Of a DNA stretch of 64,000 nt, positions 45,546-54,849 are shown one piece after another. Every line of letters begins with the position of its first letter. Within the stretch, counting starts at the first letter, position 1. Source of the stretch: Acidithiobacillus sp. (GTDB taxonomy: Bacteria > Pseudomonadota > Gammaproteobacteria > Acidithiobacillales > Acidithiobacillaceae); the NCBI GenBank assembly GCA_028697715.1, contig JAQVDS010000001.1:62001-126000 (forward strand). The letters are read 5' to 3'. Both the position numbers and the translations under genes were made by a program. The notes under the pieces are model-generated. The model was given only the letters and a program-made list of their open reading frames with translations, was not told the DNA's origin and ran no database searches.

Positions 45546-48284
45546 TCAGGCGAGGCGACCACAACAGTGTTTGTATTTTTTGCCGGAACCGCATGGGCAA
45601 GGCTGGTTACGACCCACCTTTTGCACCTGTACGGGCAGCGCCGCCGCCCCACCCAAGGCCGCTACGGCGGGCAGGTCACGGTCCTCGTCTTCACTGGAGC
45701 CACCAGGCAGGTCGGGGTGCTGGAAGACCAGGCCCTGATTCGTCGGCCGGCTTGGGAAGAGACTGCTCCAATCCATGGCTTCGGCAGGCGTCTCGCTGAC
45801 CGGGCTGACCTGCACATGCGACAGGGTACTGACGATTTCTTCGCGCACCCGTGCCAGCATGGCATTGAACAAGGCCAAGGATTCGCGCTTATACTCCTGC
45901 TTGGGGTTCTTCTGTGCATAGCCGCGCAGGTGGATGCCCTCGCGCAGGTGGTCCATGCTGGCGAGGTGATCTTTCCACTGGCTATCGAGCACCTGCAAGG
46001 TCACACTCTTTTCCAGATGGCGAGCCATTTCCTCACCCATCAGTGCCTCGCGCTCCTGCCAGCGGGCACGCACCGCCGCCAGAATCCGCTCCTGCAACCC
46101 TTCATGGTTCAGGGTACGATCGGCTGCCAGCCATTCCCCCACCGGGAATTTTTCCGCGAAAACCCGTTCCAGGACCGTTTCCAGACCAACAATATCCCAC
46201 TGCTCTTCCATGACGCCCGCCGGGGCATAGTCTTCGAGCAGGGCTTCCAACACATCGACCCGCAGGGATTCCACTTCGCTGTGCAAATTGTCGCTGTCCA
46301 TGAAGGCGTTGCGCTGGGCGTAAATGATCTTACGCTGTTCATTGGCGACGTCGTCATATTCGAGCAGCTGCTTGCGGATATCGAAATTGCGCGCTTCGAC
46401 CTTGCGCTGGGCGTTTTCGATGGACTTGGTCACCCAAGGATGCTCGATGGCCTCCCCCGGCTGCATGCCAAGTTTCTGCATCAGTCCGCCCAGCCGATCA
46501 CTGCCAAAGATCCGCATGAGCGGGTCTTCCAGAGACAGGTAAAAGCGACTGCTGCCAACGTCGCCCTGGCGCCCGGCACGCCCCCGCAACTGGTTGTCTA
46601 CCCGCCGCGACTCGTGGCGCTCCGTACCAATGATGTGCAGACCGCCAGCCGCCAGAGTCTTGTCGTGCTCCGCCTGCCAGCCATCCCTCAAGGCCTGCGC
46701 CAGTTCCTCCTTGGCGACATCGTCGAGATCAGTACGCGCCTTGATCATCTCCACTTGATGCTCGACATTGCCACCGAGAACGATATCCGTACCGCGGCCG
46801 GCCATGTTCGTGGCGATGGTTACGGCACCGGATTTTCCTGCCTGGGCAATGATTTCCGCCTCGCGCTCGTGCTGCTTGGCATTGAGCACGGAATGGGGGA
46901 TTTTTTTCTGTTGCAGACGGCGCGACAAATATTCATTGTGCTCAATGGAAGTCGTACCCACCAAAACAGGTTGCCCGCGCTCTCGACAGGCCTCGATATC
47001 GGCAATGATGGCATCCCATTTTTCCGCCGCCGTACGGTAGATCTGATCGGCCAGATCCTTGCGCTGAATGGGTCGGTGGGTGGGAATGACGACTACTTCC
47101 AGGCCATAGATCTGGTTGAGCTCGAAGGCCTCGGTGTCAGCAGTGCCAGTCATGCCCGACAGTTTGTCGTACATACGGAAATAGTTCTGGAAGGTGATGG
47201 AGGCTAGGGTCTGGCTTTCGTTCTGGATCTCTACGCCCTCCTTGGCCTCCACCGCCTGATGCAGGCCATCGGACCAGCGCCGGCCGGTCATCATCCGGCC
47301 GGTAAATTCATCAACGATACAGACCTCACCGTCGCGGACGATGTAATCCGTTTCGCGATGGTGGATATGATGCGCGCGCAAGCCCTGATTCAGGTGATGT
47401 ACCAGATTTACGTTCTGAATGTCGTAGAGGTTGCCCTCGCTCAGCAACCCATTATCGAGCATCAGTTGCTCCGCCTTTTCGACGCCCTCTTCCGTGAGCA
47501 GCACCTGCTTGGCCTTTTCATCGATAGTGAAGTCCTCATCAGCGATAAACTGCGGGATGAGCTTGTCGACTTTTTGGTAGAGATCGGTGTTTTCCTCGGT
47601 GGGCCCGCTGATGATCAGCGGCGTGCGCGCCTCGTCGATGAGAATGGAGTCGACCTCATCGATGATGGCGTAATGCAGGCCGCGCTGCACCCGCTCGGCG
47701 GGCGAAAAGGCCATATTGTCACGCAGATAGTCGAAGCCAAACTCGTTGTTGGTGCCATAGGTGATGTCGGCGGCATAGGCCGCGCGGCGCTCCTCGGGCG
47801 AAAGATTGGCAATGATGGTCCCAACGGACAGGCCTAGAAAGCGGTGCACGCGCCCCATCCACTCGGCGTCGCGGCTGGCCAGGTAGTCGTTGACTGTCAC
47901 AACATGAACGCCTTTGCCGGTCAAGGCATTGAGGTAGGCCGGCAGAGTGGCGACCAGGGTCTTGCCCTCGCCGGTGCGCATCTCGGCAATCTTGCCCTCG
48001 TGCAGCATGTAACCGCCGATCAGCTGCACATCATAGTGAAACATCCCCATGACGCGGCGCGCCGCCTCGCGTACGGTGGCAAAGGCCTCGGGCAGGATAC
48101 TGTCCAGTGGCTCCCCGTTCCCGACCCGCTCGCGCAGTCGCGCCGTCTGCCCCTGTAGCTCGGCGTCGCTCATGGCGTGATACTGTTCCTGCAAGCCATT
48201 GATCCGGGCAACTACAGCGCGGGCTTTCTTGATCAGGCGGTCGTTGCGACTGCCCACCACATGACGGATGATGGTTCCCAGCAT
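45546..48284 (-). CDS. secA: Preprotein translocase ATPase SecA
   Basis: A 912-residue ATPase motor of Sec protein export. The Walker A is [15 protein letters not shown], the DEAD-type box is [17 protein letters not shown], with [14 protein letters not shown] and [19 protein letters not shown] in NBD2. The C-terminal zinc tail [14 protein letters not shown], which binds SecB and the membrane, is complete. I chose the ATG at 48284 ([15 protein letters not shown]), which matches the E. coli N-terminus; a TTG at 48293 gives three more residues. It diverges from dciA. Confidence 0.97.
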   Translation of the reverse strand: MLGTIIRHVVGSRNDRLIKKARAVVARINGLQEQYHAMSDAELQGQTARLRERVGNGEPLDSILPEAFATVREAARRVMGMFHYDVQLIGGYMLHEGKIAEMRTGEGKTLVATLPAYLNALTGKGVHVVTVNDYLASRDAEWMGRVHRFLGLSVGTIIANLSPEERRAAYAADITYGTNNEFGFDYLRDNMAFSPAERVQRGLHYAIIDEVDSILIDEARTPLIISGPTEENTDLYQKVDKLIPQFIADEDFTIDEKAKQVLLTEEGVEKAEQLMLDNGLLSEGNLYDIQNVNLVHHLNQGLRAHHIHHRETDYIVRDGEVCIVDEFTGRMMTGRRWSDGLHQAVEAKEGVEIQNESQTLASITFQNYFRMYDKLSGMTGTADTEAFELNQIYGLEVVVIPTHRPIQRKDLADQIYRTAAEKWDAIIADIEACRERGQPVLVGTTSIEHNEYLSRRLQQKKIPHSVLNAKQHEREAEIIAQAGKSGAVTIATNMAGRGTDIVLGGNVEHQVEMIKARTDLDDVAKEELAQALRDGWQAEHDKTLAAGGLHIIGTERHESRRVDNQLRGRAGRQGDVGSSRFYLSLEDPLMRIFGSDRLGGLMQKLGMQPGEAIEHPWVTKSIENAQRKVEARNFDIRKQLLEYDDVANEQRKIIYAQRNAFMDSDNLHSEVESLRVDVLEALLEDYAPAGVMEEQWDIVGLETVLERVFAEKFPVGEWLAADRTLNHEGLQERILAAVRARWQEREALMGEEMARHLEKSVTLQVLDSQWKDHLASMDHLREGIHLRGYAQKNPKQEYKRESLALFNAMLARVREEIVSTLSHVQVSPVSETPAEAMDWSSLFPSRPTNQGLVFQHPDLPGGSSEDEDRDLPAVAALGGAAALPVQVQKVGRNQPCPCGSGKKYKHCCGRLA

Positions 48285-48312
48285 GAATGCCAAAACTCTA
48301 AGTCAAAAAAAT

Positions 48313-48828
48313 ATGCCCGAGGGTAGCACGAAGCCCGCGCGGACGAAACGTCGCGCCCGCGATCAGATCGGCCCGGCGCTCGCAGCGGTGTTTCGTCACG
48401 GACAGGAGCTGCACGCCCGGCAGCAGGACTGGAATGCGCTGCTGAGCCTGGAAGCCCAGGAACGCACCTGGCTCGTGGACTGGCGCGATGGCACCTTGCA
48501 GGTCTTGGTGGAGAGCAGCGTCTGGCTGGCCTGGTTACGACGCCATCAGAAACGCATCTGTCAGCGTTGGAATGCGCGTTTTCCAGAGTATCCGACGGAA
48601 CGGATCGTGGCCACGGTACGCCCATGGCAATCGCAAGCGTCTGCGTCGCGGCCGCCTGCCGCCACCCGCATCTCCGGACCCGCGCCGGACGCCCTGCGCG
48701 AGTTGGCAGAAAACAGCGACGGCGCCCTCGGCGCCGCCCTCCAACGACTGGTCCGGACCCTGGATCAGGCAGGGACCGCCGCCAGGGAATCCACAAAGGA
48801 AAACGGCGCCTTCTCCAGCGAGGGATAA
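48313..48828 (+). CDS. dciA: DciA-like DUF721 protein
   Basis: A 171-residue protein with the DUF721 core [44 protein letters not shown] and [16 protein letters not shown]. DciA proteins load the replicative helicase in bacteria that lack DnaC. The C-terminus is low-complexity and Ala-rich. ATG at 48313 is preferred over 48283 or 48268, which would overlap the secA start; none has a strong Shine-Dalgarno. Its last 64 bp overlap the 3' end of convergent lpxC. Its secA/lpxC neighbourhood is typical for this family. Confidence 0.75.
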   Translation: MPEGSTKPARTKRRARDQIGPALAAVFRHGQELHARQQDWNALLSLEAQERTWLVDWRDGTLQVLVESSVWLAWLRRHQKRICQRWNARFPEYPTERIVATVRPWQSQASASRPPAATRISGPAPDALRELAENSDGALGAALQRLVRTLDQAGTAARESTKENGAFSSEG

Positions 48829-49682
48829 TCCACATATTCCCAGGCATCCTCGCGCTGCAGGAGCAGGCGCAGAAGCTGATTGTTGAGGGCATGCCCCGCC
48901 TTGTGACCAGAGAAATGTCCCAGCAACGGATGCCCCAGCAGGTAGAGATCGCCGATGGAGTCGAGGACCTTGTGGCGGACGAACTCATTGGCGTAGCGCA
49001 GGCCATCCTCATTGAGCACGCGGTAGTCATCAACGACGATGGCGTTATCGAGATTGCCCCCCAGGGCCAGACCCATGCGCCGCAAGGTTTCGACCTCGCG
49101 CATGAAGCCGAAGGTGCGCGCCCGCGAAACTTCCTTCAGATAGGAGGTGTGGGCAAAGTCGACACTAACTTCCTGACCGCCATTGCGTACCACGGGATGA
49201 TCGAAGTCGATGGTAAAGCTGACCTTGAAGCCATCGAAGGGCTCGAGACGCACCCAACGGTCGCCATTGCGCACCTCCAGGGTCTCGGTGATGCGAATGA
49301 AACGTTTGGGGGCATTCTGCTCCTCCACCCCGGCGCACTGGATGAGGAATACGAAGGGCGCGGCACTACCGTCCATGATCGGGACTTCCGTACCGTCCAG
49401 ATCCACATACACATTGTCGATGCCGAGGCCGGCCAGGGCAGACATCAGATGTTCGATGGTGCCGACGCGAATTTCCCCATCGCCGATATTAGTAGACAGT
49501 CGCGTGTCGACCACATGCAAAGGATCGGCCTTGATGTAGGCCTTGCCGGGGAGGTCACTACGATGGAAGACGATTCCCGTGTTCACTGGCGCTGGGCGCA
49601 AACCAAGATACACCTTCTTGCCACTATGCAGCCCAATCCCGGTGCCCCAGATCATGTTTTTCAGAGTGCGCTGTTGAATCAT
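48765..49682 (-). CDS. lpxC: UDP-3-O-acyl-N-acetylglucosamine deacetylase LpxC
   Basis: A 305-residue zinc amidase that makes the first committed step of lipid A synthesis. [21 protein letters not shown] is the N-terminal signature. Zinc ligands are in [10 protein letters not shown], and [15 protein letters not shown] (His and Asp). The catalytic His is in [13 protein letters not shown]. Length equals that of E. coli LpxC. It is read opposite to the dcw cluster, rather than at its end as in E. coli. Confidence 0.96.
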   Translation of the reverse strand: MIQQRTLKNMIWGTGIGLHSGKKVYLGLRPAPVNTGIVFHRSDLPGKAYIKADPLHVVDTRLSTNIGDGEIRVGTIEHLMSALAGLGIDNVYVDLDGTEVPIMDGSAAPFVFLIQCAGVEEQNAPKRFIRITETLEVRNGDRWVRLEPFDGFKVSFTIDFDHPVVRNGGQEVSVDFAHTSYLKEVSRARTFGFMREVETLRRMGLALGGNLDNAIVVDDYRVLNEDGLRYANEFVRHKVLDSIGDLYLLGHPLLGHFSGHKAGHALNNQLLRLLLQREDAWEYVDYPSLEKAPFSFVDSLAAVPA

Positions 49683-49920
49683 CTACCTTTTTGCGATCGC
49701 CGGGATCGCCCTCCCACGGTTCACTAGAGCCAACGATACAACGACTGTTGCGAAGTTACAACTTTATTCTGTCGCGCCAGTGTAATGCCACCCTTCAGGG
49801 CTGCGCAATCAAATTTGATATCCATTCACGATTCCCCACCCAATCCCCCACACGTTCTGATACACTAAATACTCCGATATTACGGTGAAACATCCCACTA
49901 GACATTTTGAGGACCCTTGC
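49683..49920. promoter_or_regulatory. Divergent promoter region of lpxC and sspA
   Basis: This 238-bp gap holds no convincing gene. On the plus strand, TACACTAAATACT near 49861-49873 supplies -10-like sequences, and TTTGAGGA lies before the sspA ATG. AT-rich tracts near 49755-49775 could serve lpxC on the minus strand. No operator or repeat is obvious. Confidence 0.4.
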
Positions 49921-50541
49921 ATGGCAACACCGAGCAACAAGAAGACCCTGATGACGCTGTATTCCGCGCAGGACTGCGTCTTTGCCCATCGCGTTCGCTT
50001 TGTACTGGAAGAAAAGGCCATGGAGTATCAGGTAATCGATATCGACTTCGCTGACAAGCCGGAAGACCTCTTCGCGCTGAATCCCTACGGCGAAGTGCCC
50101 ACCCTGGTCGACCGTGATCTGGCCGTCATCGAATCCTTCTTGATCATCGAATACCTCGACGAGCGCTTTCCGCACCCCCCCCTGATCCCTGCCGACCCCA
50201 TCTCGCGCGCACGCGTCCGGGTGGGGCTGATGCAATTTGATCGCGACTGGTTCAACCCCCTGTTCCGGCCAGGTTACAGCGAGCAGGACAAAGTCGCCGC
50301 CAAGGACTCTTTGCGTCGTTCCCTGGCCCAACTCAGCACCCTATTCAGCCAGCAACGCTACCTTTTCGGTGATGAGCTGTCCATCGCCGATTGCGCCCTG
50401 GCACCACTGCTGTGGCGCTTGCCAAGCCTGGGCATCGAGATTCCCAAGGCGGCCAAGGCTACCCTAGATTATGCAGAACAGATTTTTGCGCTGGAGAGTT
50501 TCCAGCGTAGCCTGACCCCGTCAGAAAAAGCGCTGCGCTGA
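49921..50541 (+). CDS. sspA: Stringent starvation protein A (SspA)
   Basis: A 206-residue glutathione S-transferase-fold protein that binds RNA polymerase and helps stress and acid responses. TLYSAQDCVFAHRVRFVLEEKAM has Asp-Cys in place of the usual catalytic motif of GSTs; NPYGEVPTLVDRDLAVIESFLIIEYLDERFPHPPL is SspA-typical. I use the ATG at 49921 with TTTGAGGA upstream. It overlaps the acyl-CoA synthetase start by one base. SspB does not follow, unlike in E. coli. Confidence 0.88.
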   Translation: MATPSNKKTLMTLYSAQDCVFAHRVRFVLEEKAMEYQVIDIDFADKPEDLFALNPYGEVPTLVDRDLAVIESFLIIEYLDERFPHPPLIPADPISRARVRVGLMQFDRDWFNPLFRPGYSEQDKVAAKDSLRRSLAQLSTLFSQQRYLFGDELSIADCALAPLLWRLPSLGIEIPKAAKATLDYAEQIFALESFQRSLTPSEKALR

Positions 50542-52247
50542 TGGCGCTTTCGGTAACCGGTCTCGATCACCTCGCGGCCGGACTTTTCGCCCGTTGCCAG
50601 CGCGATCCCGACGGAAATATCGCCTGGCAGCGGGTGGGGGAAGAGTTTCTTCCCCTGCGCGCCGCCGACTTTGCAGAAACCGTGCGGCGCCGCGCACGGG
50701 GTCTGAACCGGCTTGGAGTACGCCGGGGCGACCGGGTCCTGCTCATGGCCGCCAATTCCGTCGATTGGGCCATTCTCGATTTTGCCATTCTCAGCATTGG
50801 TGCGGTTACCGTGCCCCTCTACGCAAGCCTCGGGGCGCGCGAGATTCACTATGTTCTGGGGGACTGTAGCCCCAGTGTGATCCTGTTGCAGAATCAGGAG
50901 ATCTACAGCCGTCTGGAACCCGCGGCCTGGGGTGTCGCGCCCAGTCATGTCTTTCTGCAAGAGACCGCGACGGGTCTGGCCGGTTGGCAAGACCTGGACA
51001 CCCTGGGGGGCGACGAGGAGGCACCAGCGTTCCCCGCAGAACCCCTGCGACGGCAAGACCTCGCCAGCATCGTCTATACCTCGGGAACCACGGGCTGGCC
51101 CAAGGGCGTCATGCTGAGTCACGATAACTTTCTCAGCAACATCGAGGGCTTTTTGCACCTGGTACCATTACGCGCCGGGCAACGACTGCTTTCGGTGCTC
51201 CCGCTCAGCCATGTCTTTGAACGTGCCACCGGCCATTTTGGCGGCTATCTGCTGGGTCTGGAGACCGCCTATGCCGAACGGCCCGATACTGTGCTGCGCG
51301 ATCTGGCCGCTACCCGTCCCGATCTGTTGATTGCTGTTCCACGCATTTTTCAAGTGCTCTACGAACGCACTTTGCGGACTCTCAACGATCGCCATGACTG
51401 GCTGGGGAAATTTCTGCGCCAGGGCGTGGGGCTGGAAGGAAAAACGGCGGCGAACTGGCAACAGGCGACAAGCAGTTATCTGCTGCGCAAACAGCTGCGC
51501 AAGAAGCTCGGTGGGCGCCTGCAGTACTTCGTCTCCGGCGGCGCCGCTTTGGACCCTGCCATCGCCCAGTTTTTTCTGCGACTGGGCCTGCCCATTCTCG
51601 AGGGCTATGGCATGACCGAGGCGAGCCCGGTCATCGCTGCCAACCCCCTCAATGCCATTCACCCGGGAAGCGTGGGCAAGCCACTGCCCAATCTCGAGCT
51701 GCGCATTGCCGACGATGGGGAAATCCTGGTGCGCGGTCCGTCCATTATGCAGGGGTACTGGAACAACGATGCCGCCACCCGCGAGACCGTGGTGGAGGGC
51801 TGGTTGCATACTGGTGACGTGGGCGAGCTGGATGCCGATGGATATTTACACATCACCGAACGCAAAAAAGAGATCATCGTCAACAGTGCGGGGGAAAACA
51901 TTGCGCCGCAGAAGATCGAGCTGCGGCTGTGTAGCCAGCCCCTCATCGCCCAGGCCGTCGTCTTTGGCGACCACCTTCCGTATCTGATTGCGCTGCTCTA
52001 CCCAAATCCCGAGATCGTGCGCGACACTTTGGGGGAGAGTGCCGATGCGCGGCAGCTCGAACACGCGCTCCGGCAAGCCGTTAATCAGGCCCTGCAAGGC
52101 CTGCCGAGTTTTGAGCAGGTGCGGCGCTTCGCCATCCTGCGCGAGCCCTTGAGCGAAAGTGGGGGCACCCTTACCCCCACGCTGAAGGTGAAGCGGCGCC
52201 GAGTCGCGGAACGTTATGCCGCCGAACTCGCCGCCCTACAGCGCTGA
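50541..52247 (+). CDS. Long-chain acyl-CoA synthetase (AMP-forming)
   Basis: A 568-residue adenylate-forming enzyme that activates fatty acids to acyl-CoA. The P-loop is IVYTSGTTGWPKGVMLSH, then VLPLSHVFERATGH, EGYGMTEASPVIAANP, the hinge HTGDVGELDADGYLHITERKKEIIV, and the C-terminal lysine region TLTPTLKVKRRRV, all as in the long-chain FadD15-like group. No membrane segment. It is coupled to sspA (TGATG). The physiological role may be membrane lipid recycling. Confidence 0.9.
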   Translation: MALSVTGLDHLAAGLFARCQRDPDGNIAWQRVGEEFLPLRAADFAETVRRRARGLNRLGVRRGDRVLLMAANSVDWAILDFAILSIGAVTVPLYASLGAREIHYVLGDCSPSVILLQNQEIYSRLEPAAWGVAPSHVFLQETATGLAGWQDLDTLGGDEEAPAFPAEPLRRQDLASIVYTSGTTGWPKGVMLSHDNFLSNIEGFLHLVPLRAGQRLLSVLPLSHVFERATGHFGGYLLGLETAYAERPDTVLRDLAATRPDLLIAVPRIFQVLYERTLRTLNDRHDWLGKFLRQGVGLEGKTAANWQQATSSYLLRKQLRKKLGGRLQYFVSGGAALDPAIAQFFLRLGLPILEGYGMTEASPVIAANPLNAIHPGSVGKPLPNLELRIADDGEILVRGPSIMQGYWNNDAATRETVVEGWLHTGDVGELDADGYLHITERKKEIIVNSAGENIAPQKIELRLCSQPLIAQAVVFGDHLPYLIALLYPNPEIVRDTLGESADARQLEHALRQAVNQALQGLPSFEQVRRFAILREPLSESGGTLTPTLKVKRRRVAERYAAELAALQR

Positions 52248-52261
52248 TTCCGTGCTTCGGG

Positions 52262-52528
52262 CTAGTCGCCCATGCGCCCATGTTTGTTTATTGCGGCACT
52301 GTTGCCCCAGACTCCCAGGTTCTGCACCTGTACCCCCACCCACCAATACTCCGCCACGCTGTCCTTGCCATGCCCACCCACCAGTGCCTGGCCCGGTGCT
52401 AAATGGACATGCTCCAGAAATTGCTGCGCCGCGTCCCTCGTGCGAAACACCGACCACGCCACCACCCGCTCCATGGGGGTCACGGACGGCAGCTCATGCG
52501 CTTCATCCAGAAATGTATCATCGATCAT
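52262..52528 (-). CDS. Small hypothetical protein
   Basis: An 88-residue soluble protein that I do not recognise. FRTRDAAQQFLEHVHLAPGQ and AEYWWVGVQVQNLGVWG are the most structured parts. CTGAGGAGAGA before the ATG is a strong Shine-Dalgarno, and TATACTTACAAT upstream on the minus strand offers a -10 element, so the gene is probably expressed. It ends 15 bp from the convergent acyl-CoA synthetase and diverges from rnpB. Confidence 0.6.
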   Translation of the reverse strand: MIDDTFLDEAHELPSVTPMERVVAWSVFRTRDAAQQFLEHVHLAPGQALVGGHGKDSVAEYWWVGVQVQNLGVWGNSAAINKHGRMGD

Positions 52529-52592
52529 GGCAGTCTCTCCTCAGATCACGTTGTATTGTAAGTATAGTTCCAGTCTGGCGGGGCGTGCCGAG

Positions 52593-52620
52593 TTGTACCG
52601 CGCCGCAAAGTGCGTATAGT
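52593..52620 (+). promoter_or_regulatory. Predicted rnpB promoter
   Basis: TTGTAC (52593-52598), a 16-bp spacer and TATAGT (52615-52620) place the transcription start about at 52627, the first base of the RNase P RNA P1 helix. Confidence 0.6.
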
Positions 52621-52626
52621 GCGCGG

Positions 52627-52970
52627 TGGAGTGAGTCAGACGACCGCCGCGGAGCAATCCGGGGAGGAAAGTCCGGGCTCCACAGGGCAGGACGCCGGCT
52701 AACGGCCGGGAGGCGTGAGCCTACGGAAAGTGCCACAGAAAACATACCGCCAACGCGTGTAAACGCCGGTAAGGGTGAAAAGGTGCGGTAAGAGCGCACC
52801 GCGCTCCCGGTAACGGGAGTGGCAGGGGAAACCCCGTCCGGAGCAAGACCAAATAGGCGCACCAAGCTGTGGCCCGCAGCGTGCGCGGGTAGGTTGCTGG
52901 AGCCGGCTCGTAAGGGCCGGCCTAGAGGAATGGTCGTCCACGACAGAACCCGGCTTATCGACTCACTCCA
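52627..52970 (+). ncRNA. rnpB: RNase P RNA, bacterial type A
   Basis: The catalytic RNA that matures the 5' ends of tRNAs. TGGAGTGAGTC at 52627-52637 pairs with GACTCACTCCA at 52960-52970 to form helix P1. Conserved core segments are present in order: GAGGAAAGTCCGGGCTCC, GGGCAGGACGCCGGCTAAC, the CCACAGAAA block, GGTAAGGGTGAAAAGGTGC, GGAAACCCCGTCCGGAGCA, AAGACCAAATAG and AGAGGAATGGTCGTC, ending in GACAGAACCCGGCTTATCG. The ends are set from P1 and may be off by a few bases. Confidence 0.95.
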
Positions 52971-53109
52971 CTTTTCCCCACCTGCTAGCCATTCTCGTCG
53001 TTCAGGAAAAACTTCACTTAAATTCATATGCTTGTCGACTTTTCCTCAGAAATCGCACGAAAATCACTTCAGAAATCGCTAAGATACCGAAAAGACGAGT
53101 CTTTTTACC

Positions 53110-53138
53110 TTGACACGAACAAGACCCGTCCTTACCCT
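53110..53138 (+). promoter_or_regulatory. Predicted dcw operon promoter
   Basis: A consensus -35 TTGACA (53110-53115), a 17-bp spacer and TACCCT (53133-53138), a weak -10, place the start near 53145, overlapping the MraZ-box repeats and 50 bp before mraZ. Confidence 0.55.
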
Positions 53139-53145
53139 TAACCGT

Positions 53146-53170
53146 GTGGGAAGAAGTGGGGCAAAGTGGT
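53146..53170 (+). promoter_or_regulatory. MraZ box: three GTGGG-type repeats at 10-bp period
   Basis: GTGGG, GTGGG and GTGGT begin at 53146, 53156 and 53166, separated by 5-nt spacers. MraZ is known to bind such GTGGG/TGGGN repeats upstream of its own gene and repress the cluster. They lie directly after the predicted -10 box. Confidence 0.75.
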
Positions 53171-53193
53171 AAAAAACGGAGAGCCACCCGGTC

Positions 53194-53646
53194 ATGTTTC
53201 GCGGCACGCATTGTCATACTCTCGACAGCAAGGGACGTCTCAGCGTGCCGGCGCGGTTTCGCGACCAGCTCAACGCCCTCTGTGACGGGCAGATCGTGCT
53301 GACCATCAACCCCACCAACGAAGCGGCCGAGCGCTGCCTCTGGGCCTATCCTCTGCCGCGCTGGGAGGAAGTCGAACGACAAATAGCCGCCCTCCCCAAC
53401 ACCCAGGCCAGCGTCCGCCGCTTCCAGCGCATCTTCATCGGCCACTCAGAAGAACTCCGTCTCGACAACCAGTCCCGCATCCTCCTATCCGCCAATCTGC
53501 GGCAATACGCACAGATCGAGCGCGACGTGGTGCTAGTGGGGCAAGTCAGCAAGTTCGAGATCTGGGATGCAGCGCTGTGGCAGCAACAGCAGACTCTATC
53601 GCCTGATGAGGACCTGCTCGCGAGCCTTGGAGATTTGCAGCTATGA
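53194..53646 (+). CDS. mraZ: Transcriptional regulator MraZ
   Basis: A 150-residue protein with two SpoVT/AbrB-like domains that forms a ring and represses the dcw operon. MFRGTHCHTLDSKGRLSVPARFRD is the first repeat signature, and GHSEELRLDNQSRILLSANLRQYA the second. It is the first gene of the cluster and lies behind three GTGGG-type repeats, its expected operator. It overlaps rsmH by 4 bp. Confidence 0.95.
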   Translation: MFRGTHCHTLDSKGRLSVPARFRDQLNALCDGQIVLTINPTNEAAERCLWAYPLPRWEEVERQIAALPNTQASVRRFQRIFIGHSEELRLDNQSRILLSANLRQYAQIERDVVLVGQVSKFEIWDAALWQQQQTLSPDEDLLASLGDLQL

Positions 53647-54596
53647 GCGGCGCCCACCAGCCAGTTCTGCCCAACGAGGTGCTTGCGGCACTGCAGCCGG
53701 TTTGGCAGACTCCAGGGCCACGGCGCTTGGTGGACGCCACCGGGGGAAGGGGTGGCCATAGCGTCCTGCTCCTCGCGCAGCTGGCCGTCGATGATCGGCT
53801 GTGTATCTTCGACCGCGATCCGGCGGCTATTCAGGCGCTGGGCGAACGCTTTGCCGACGATCCGCGCGTGGACTTGGTCCAAGCCCCCTTCGACGCCCTG
53901 GCGCAACTGCTGGAAGCACGCGGCTGGCTCGGGCGGGTGGATGCCATCCTCGCCGATCTGGGGGTTTCGTCGCCGCAACTGGACGAGGCCGAGCGTGGCT
54001 TCAGCTTTTTGCGCGATGGCCCGCTCGATATGCGCATGGACCCCAGTCAGGGGCTGTCTGCCGCCGAGTGGCTGGCGCAGGTGGAGTTTCGGGAGCTGCG
54101 ACGCGTGCTGCAGGAGTATGGTGAAGAGCGGGCGGCAACGCGGATCGCCAAAGCCATCATCGCCCAGCGTCAAGACGCCCCTCTTCTGCGTACCCGCGAG
54201 CTCGCGGAGCTGATCGGCGATCTGCTCCCTGCAGGGAAAGGGATCCACCCCGCTACCCGGAGCTTCCAGGCAATTCGCATCCAGGTGAATGACGAACTGG
54301 GTCAACTGCAGCGCTTCCTGCCCCAGGTCTTGGCCGCCCTGCGCCCCGGTGGAAGGCTCGCCATCATCAGCTTTCACTCCCTCGAAGACCGCTTGGTCAA
54401 GCGCTTTTTCCGCGCGCACGAAGCGCGTCCTGATCCCCGCCTGCCGTTGCGCGCCGCGGAACTGCCCGCCCAGCCCTGGGTCGAGATCAGCCCCGCTATT
54501 CGTGCACAGGAGTCAGAAATCGCCAAAAATCCCCGCGCCCGTTCCGCCGTGTTGCGTGCCGCTACCAAGAATCCGGAGTATTGTCATGCGTCGTAG
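53643..54596 (+). CDS. rsmH: 16S rRNA (cytosine-1402-N4)-methyltransferase RsmH (MraW)
   Basis: A 317-residue SAM methyltransferase. HQPVLPNEVLAAL, VDATGGRGGHSVLLLA (SAM motif), ILADLGVSSPQLDEAERGFSF and LDMRMDPSQGLSAAEWL, then HPATRSFQAIRIQVNDELGQL and IISFHSLEDRLVKRFF, are all conserved. It modifies the ribosomal P site. It overlaps mraZ by 4 and ftsL by 11 bp. Confidence 0.96.
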   Translation: MSGAHQPVLPNEVLAALQPVWQTPGPRRLVDATGGRGGHSVLLLAQLAVDDRLCIFDRDPAAIQALGERFADDPRVDLVQAPFDALAQLLEARGWLGRVDAILADLGVSSPQLDEAERGFSFLRDGPLDMRMDPSQGLSAAEWLAQVEFRELRRVLQEYGEERAATRIAKAIIAQRQDAPLLRTRELAELIGDLLPAGKGIHPATRSFQAIRIQVNDELGQLQRFLPQVLAALRPGGRLAIISFHSLEDRLVKRFFRAHEARPDPRLPLRAAELPAQPWVEISPAIRAQESEIAKNPRARSAVLRAATKNPEYCHAS

Positions 54597-54849
54597 CACC
54601 ATCCTTCTCGTCGCGCTGATCACTCTCACCCTCTTCGGCATCGTTGCTGCACGCGAAAACAGTCGGGCGCAATTCATTCATCTGCAGGCCCTGCAAAATC
54701 ACATTTTCACCCTCAACAATCGTTGGGGGCAGTTGCAATTGGAGCAAGCGACTCTGGCTTCCGATACTCGCGTTGGCGACATTGCGCATCAAAAGCTAGG
54801 GCTGGAGGCACCGAAAAACAGCCAGATCGTCATGGTGAAAGCCCGGTGA
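54586..54849 (+). CDS. ftsL: Cell division protein FtsL
   Basis: An 87-residue bitopic protein of the divisome FtsQLB subcomplex. A short cytoplasmic start (MRRS) precedes one membrane helix (about 5-20), then a periplasmic coiled coil (SRAQFIHLQALQNHIFTLNN) and a conserved end GDIAHQKLGLEAPKNSQIV. Sequence conservation of FtsL is low, but size, topology and place between rsmH and ftsI are decisive. Confidence 0.92.
   Translation: MRRSTILLVALITLTLFGIVAARENSRAQFIHLQALQNHIFTLNNRWGQLQLEQATLASDTRVGDIAHQKLGLEAPKNSQIVMVKAR

Noticed and set aside
45567..47207. 546-residue open frame on the plus strand
   Set aside because: Antisense to secA, which is certain. No domain or start signal of its own.
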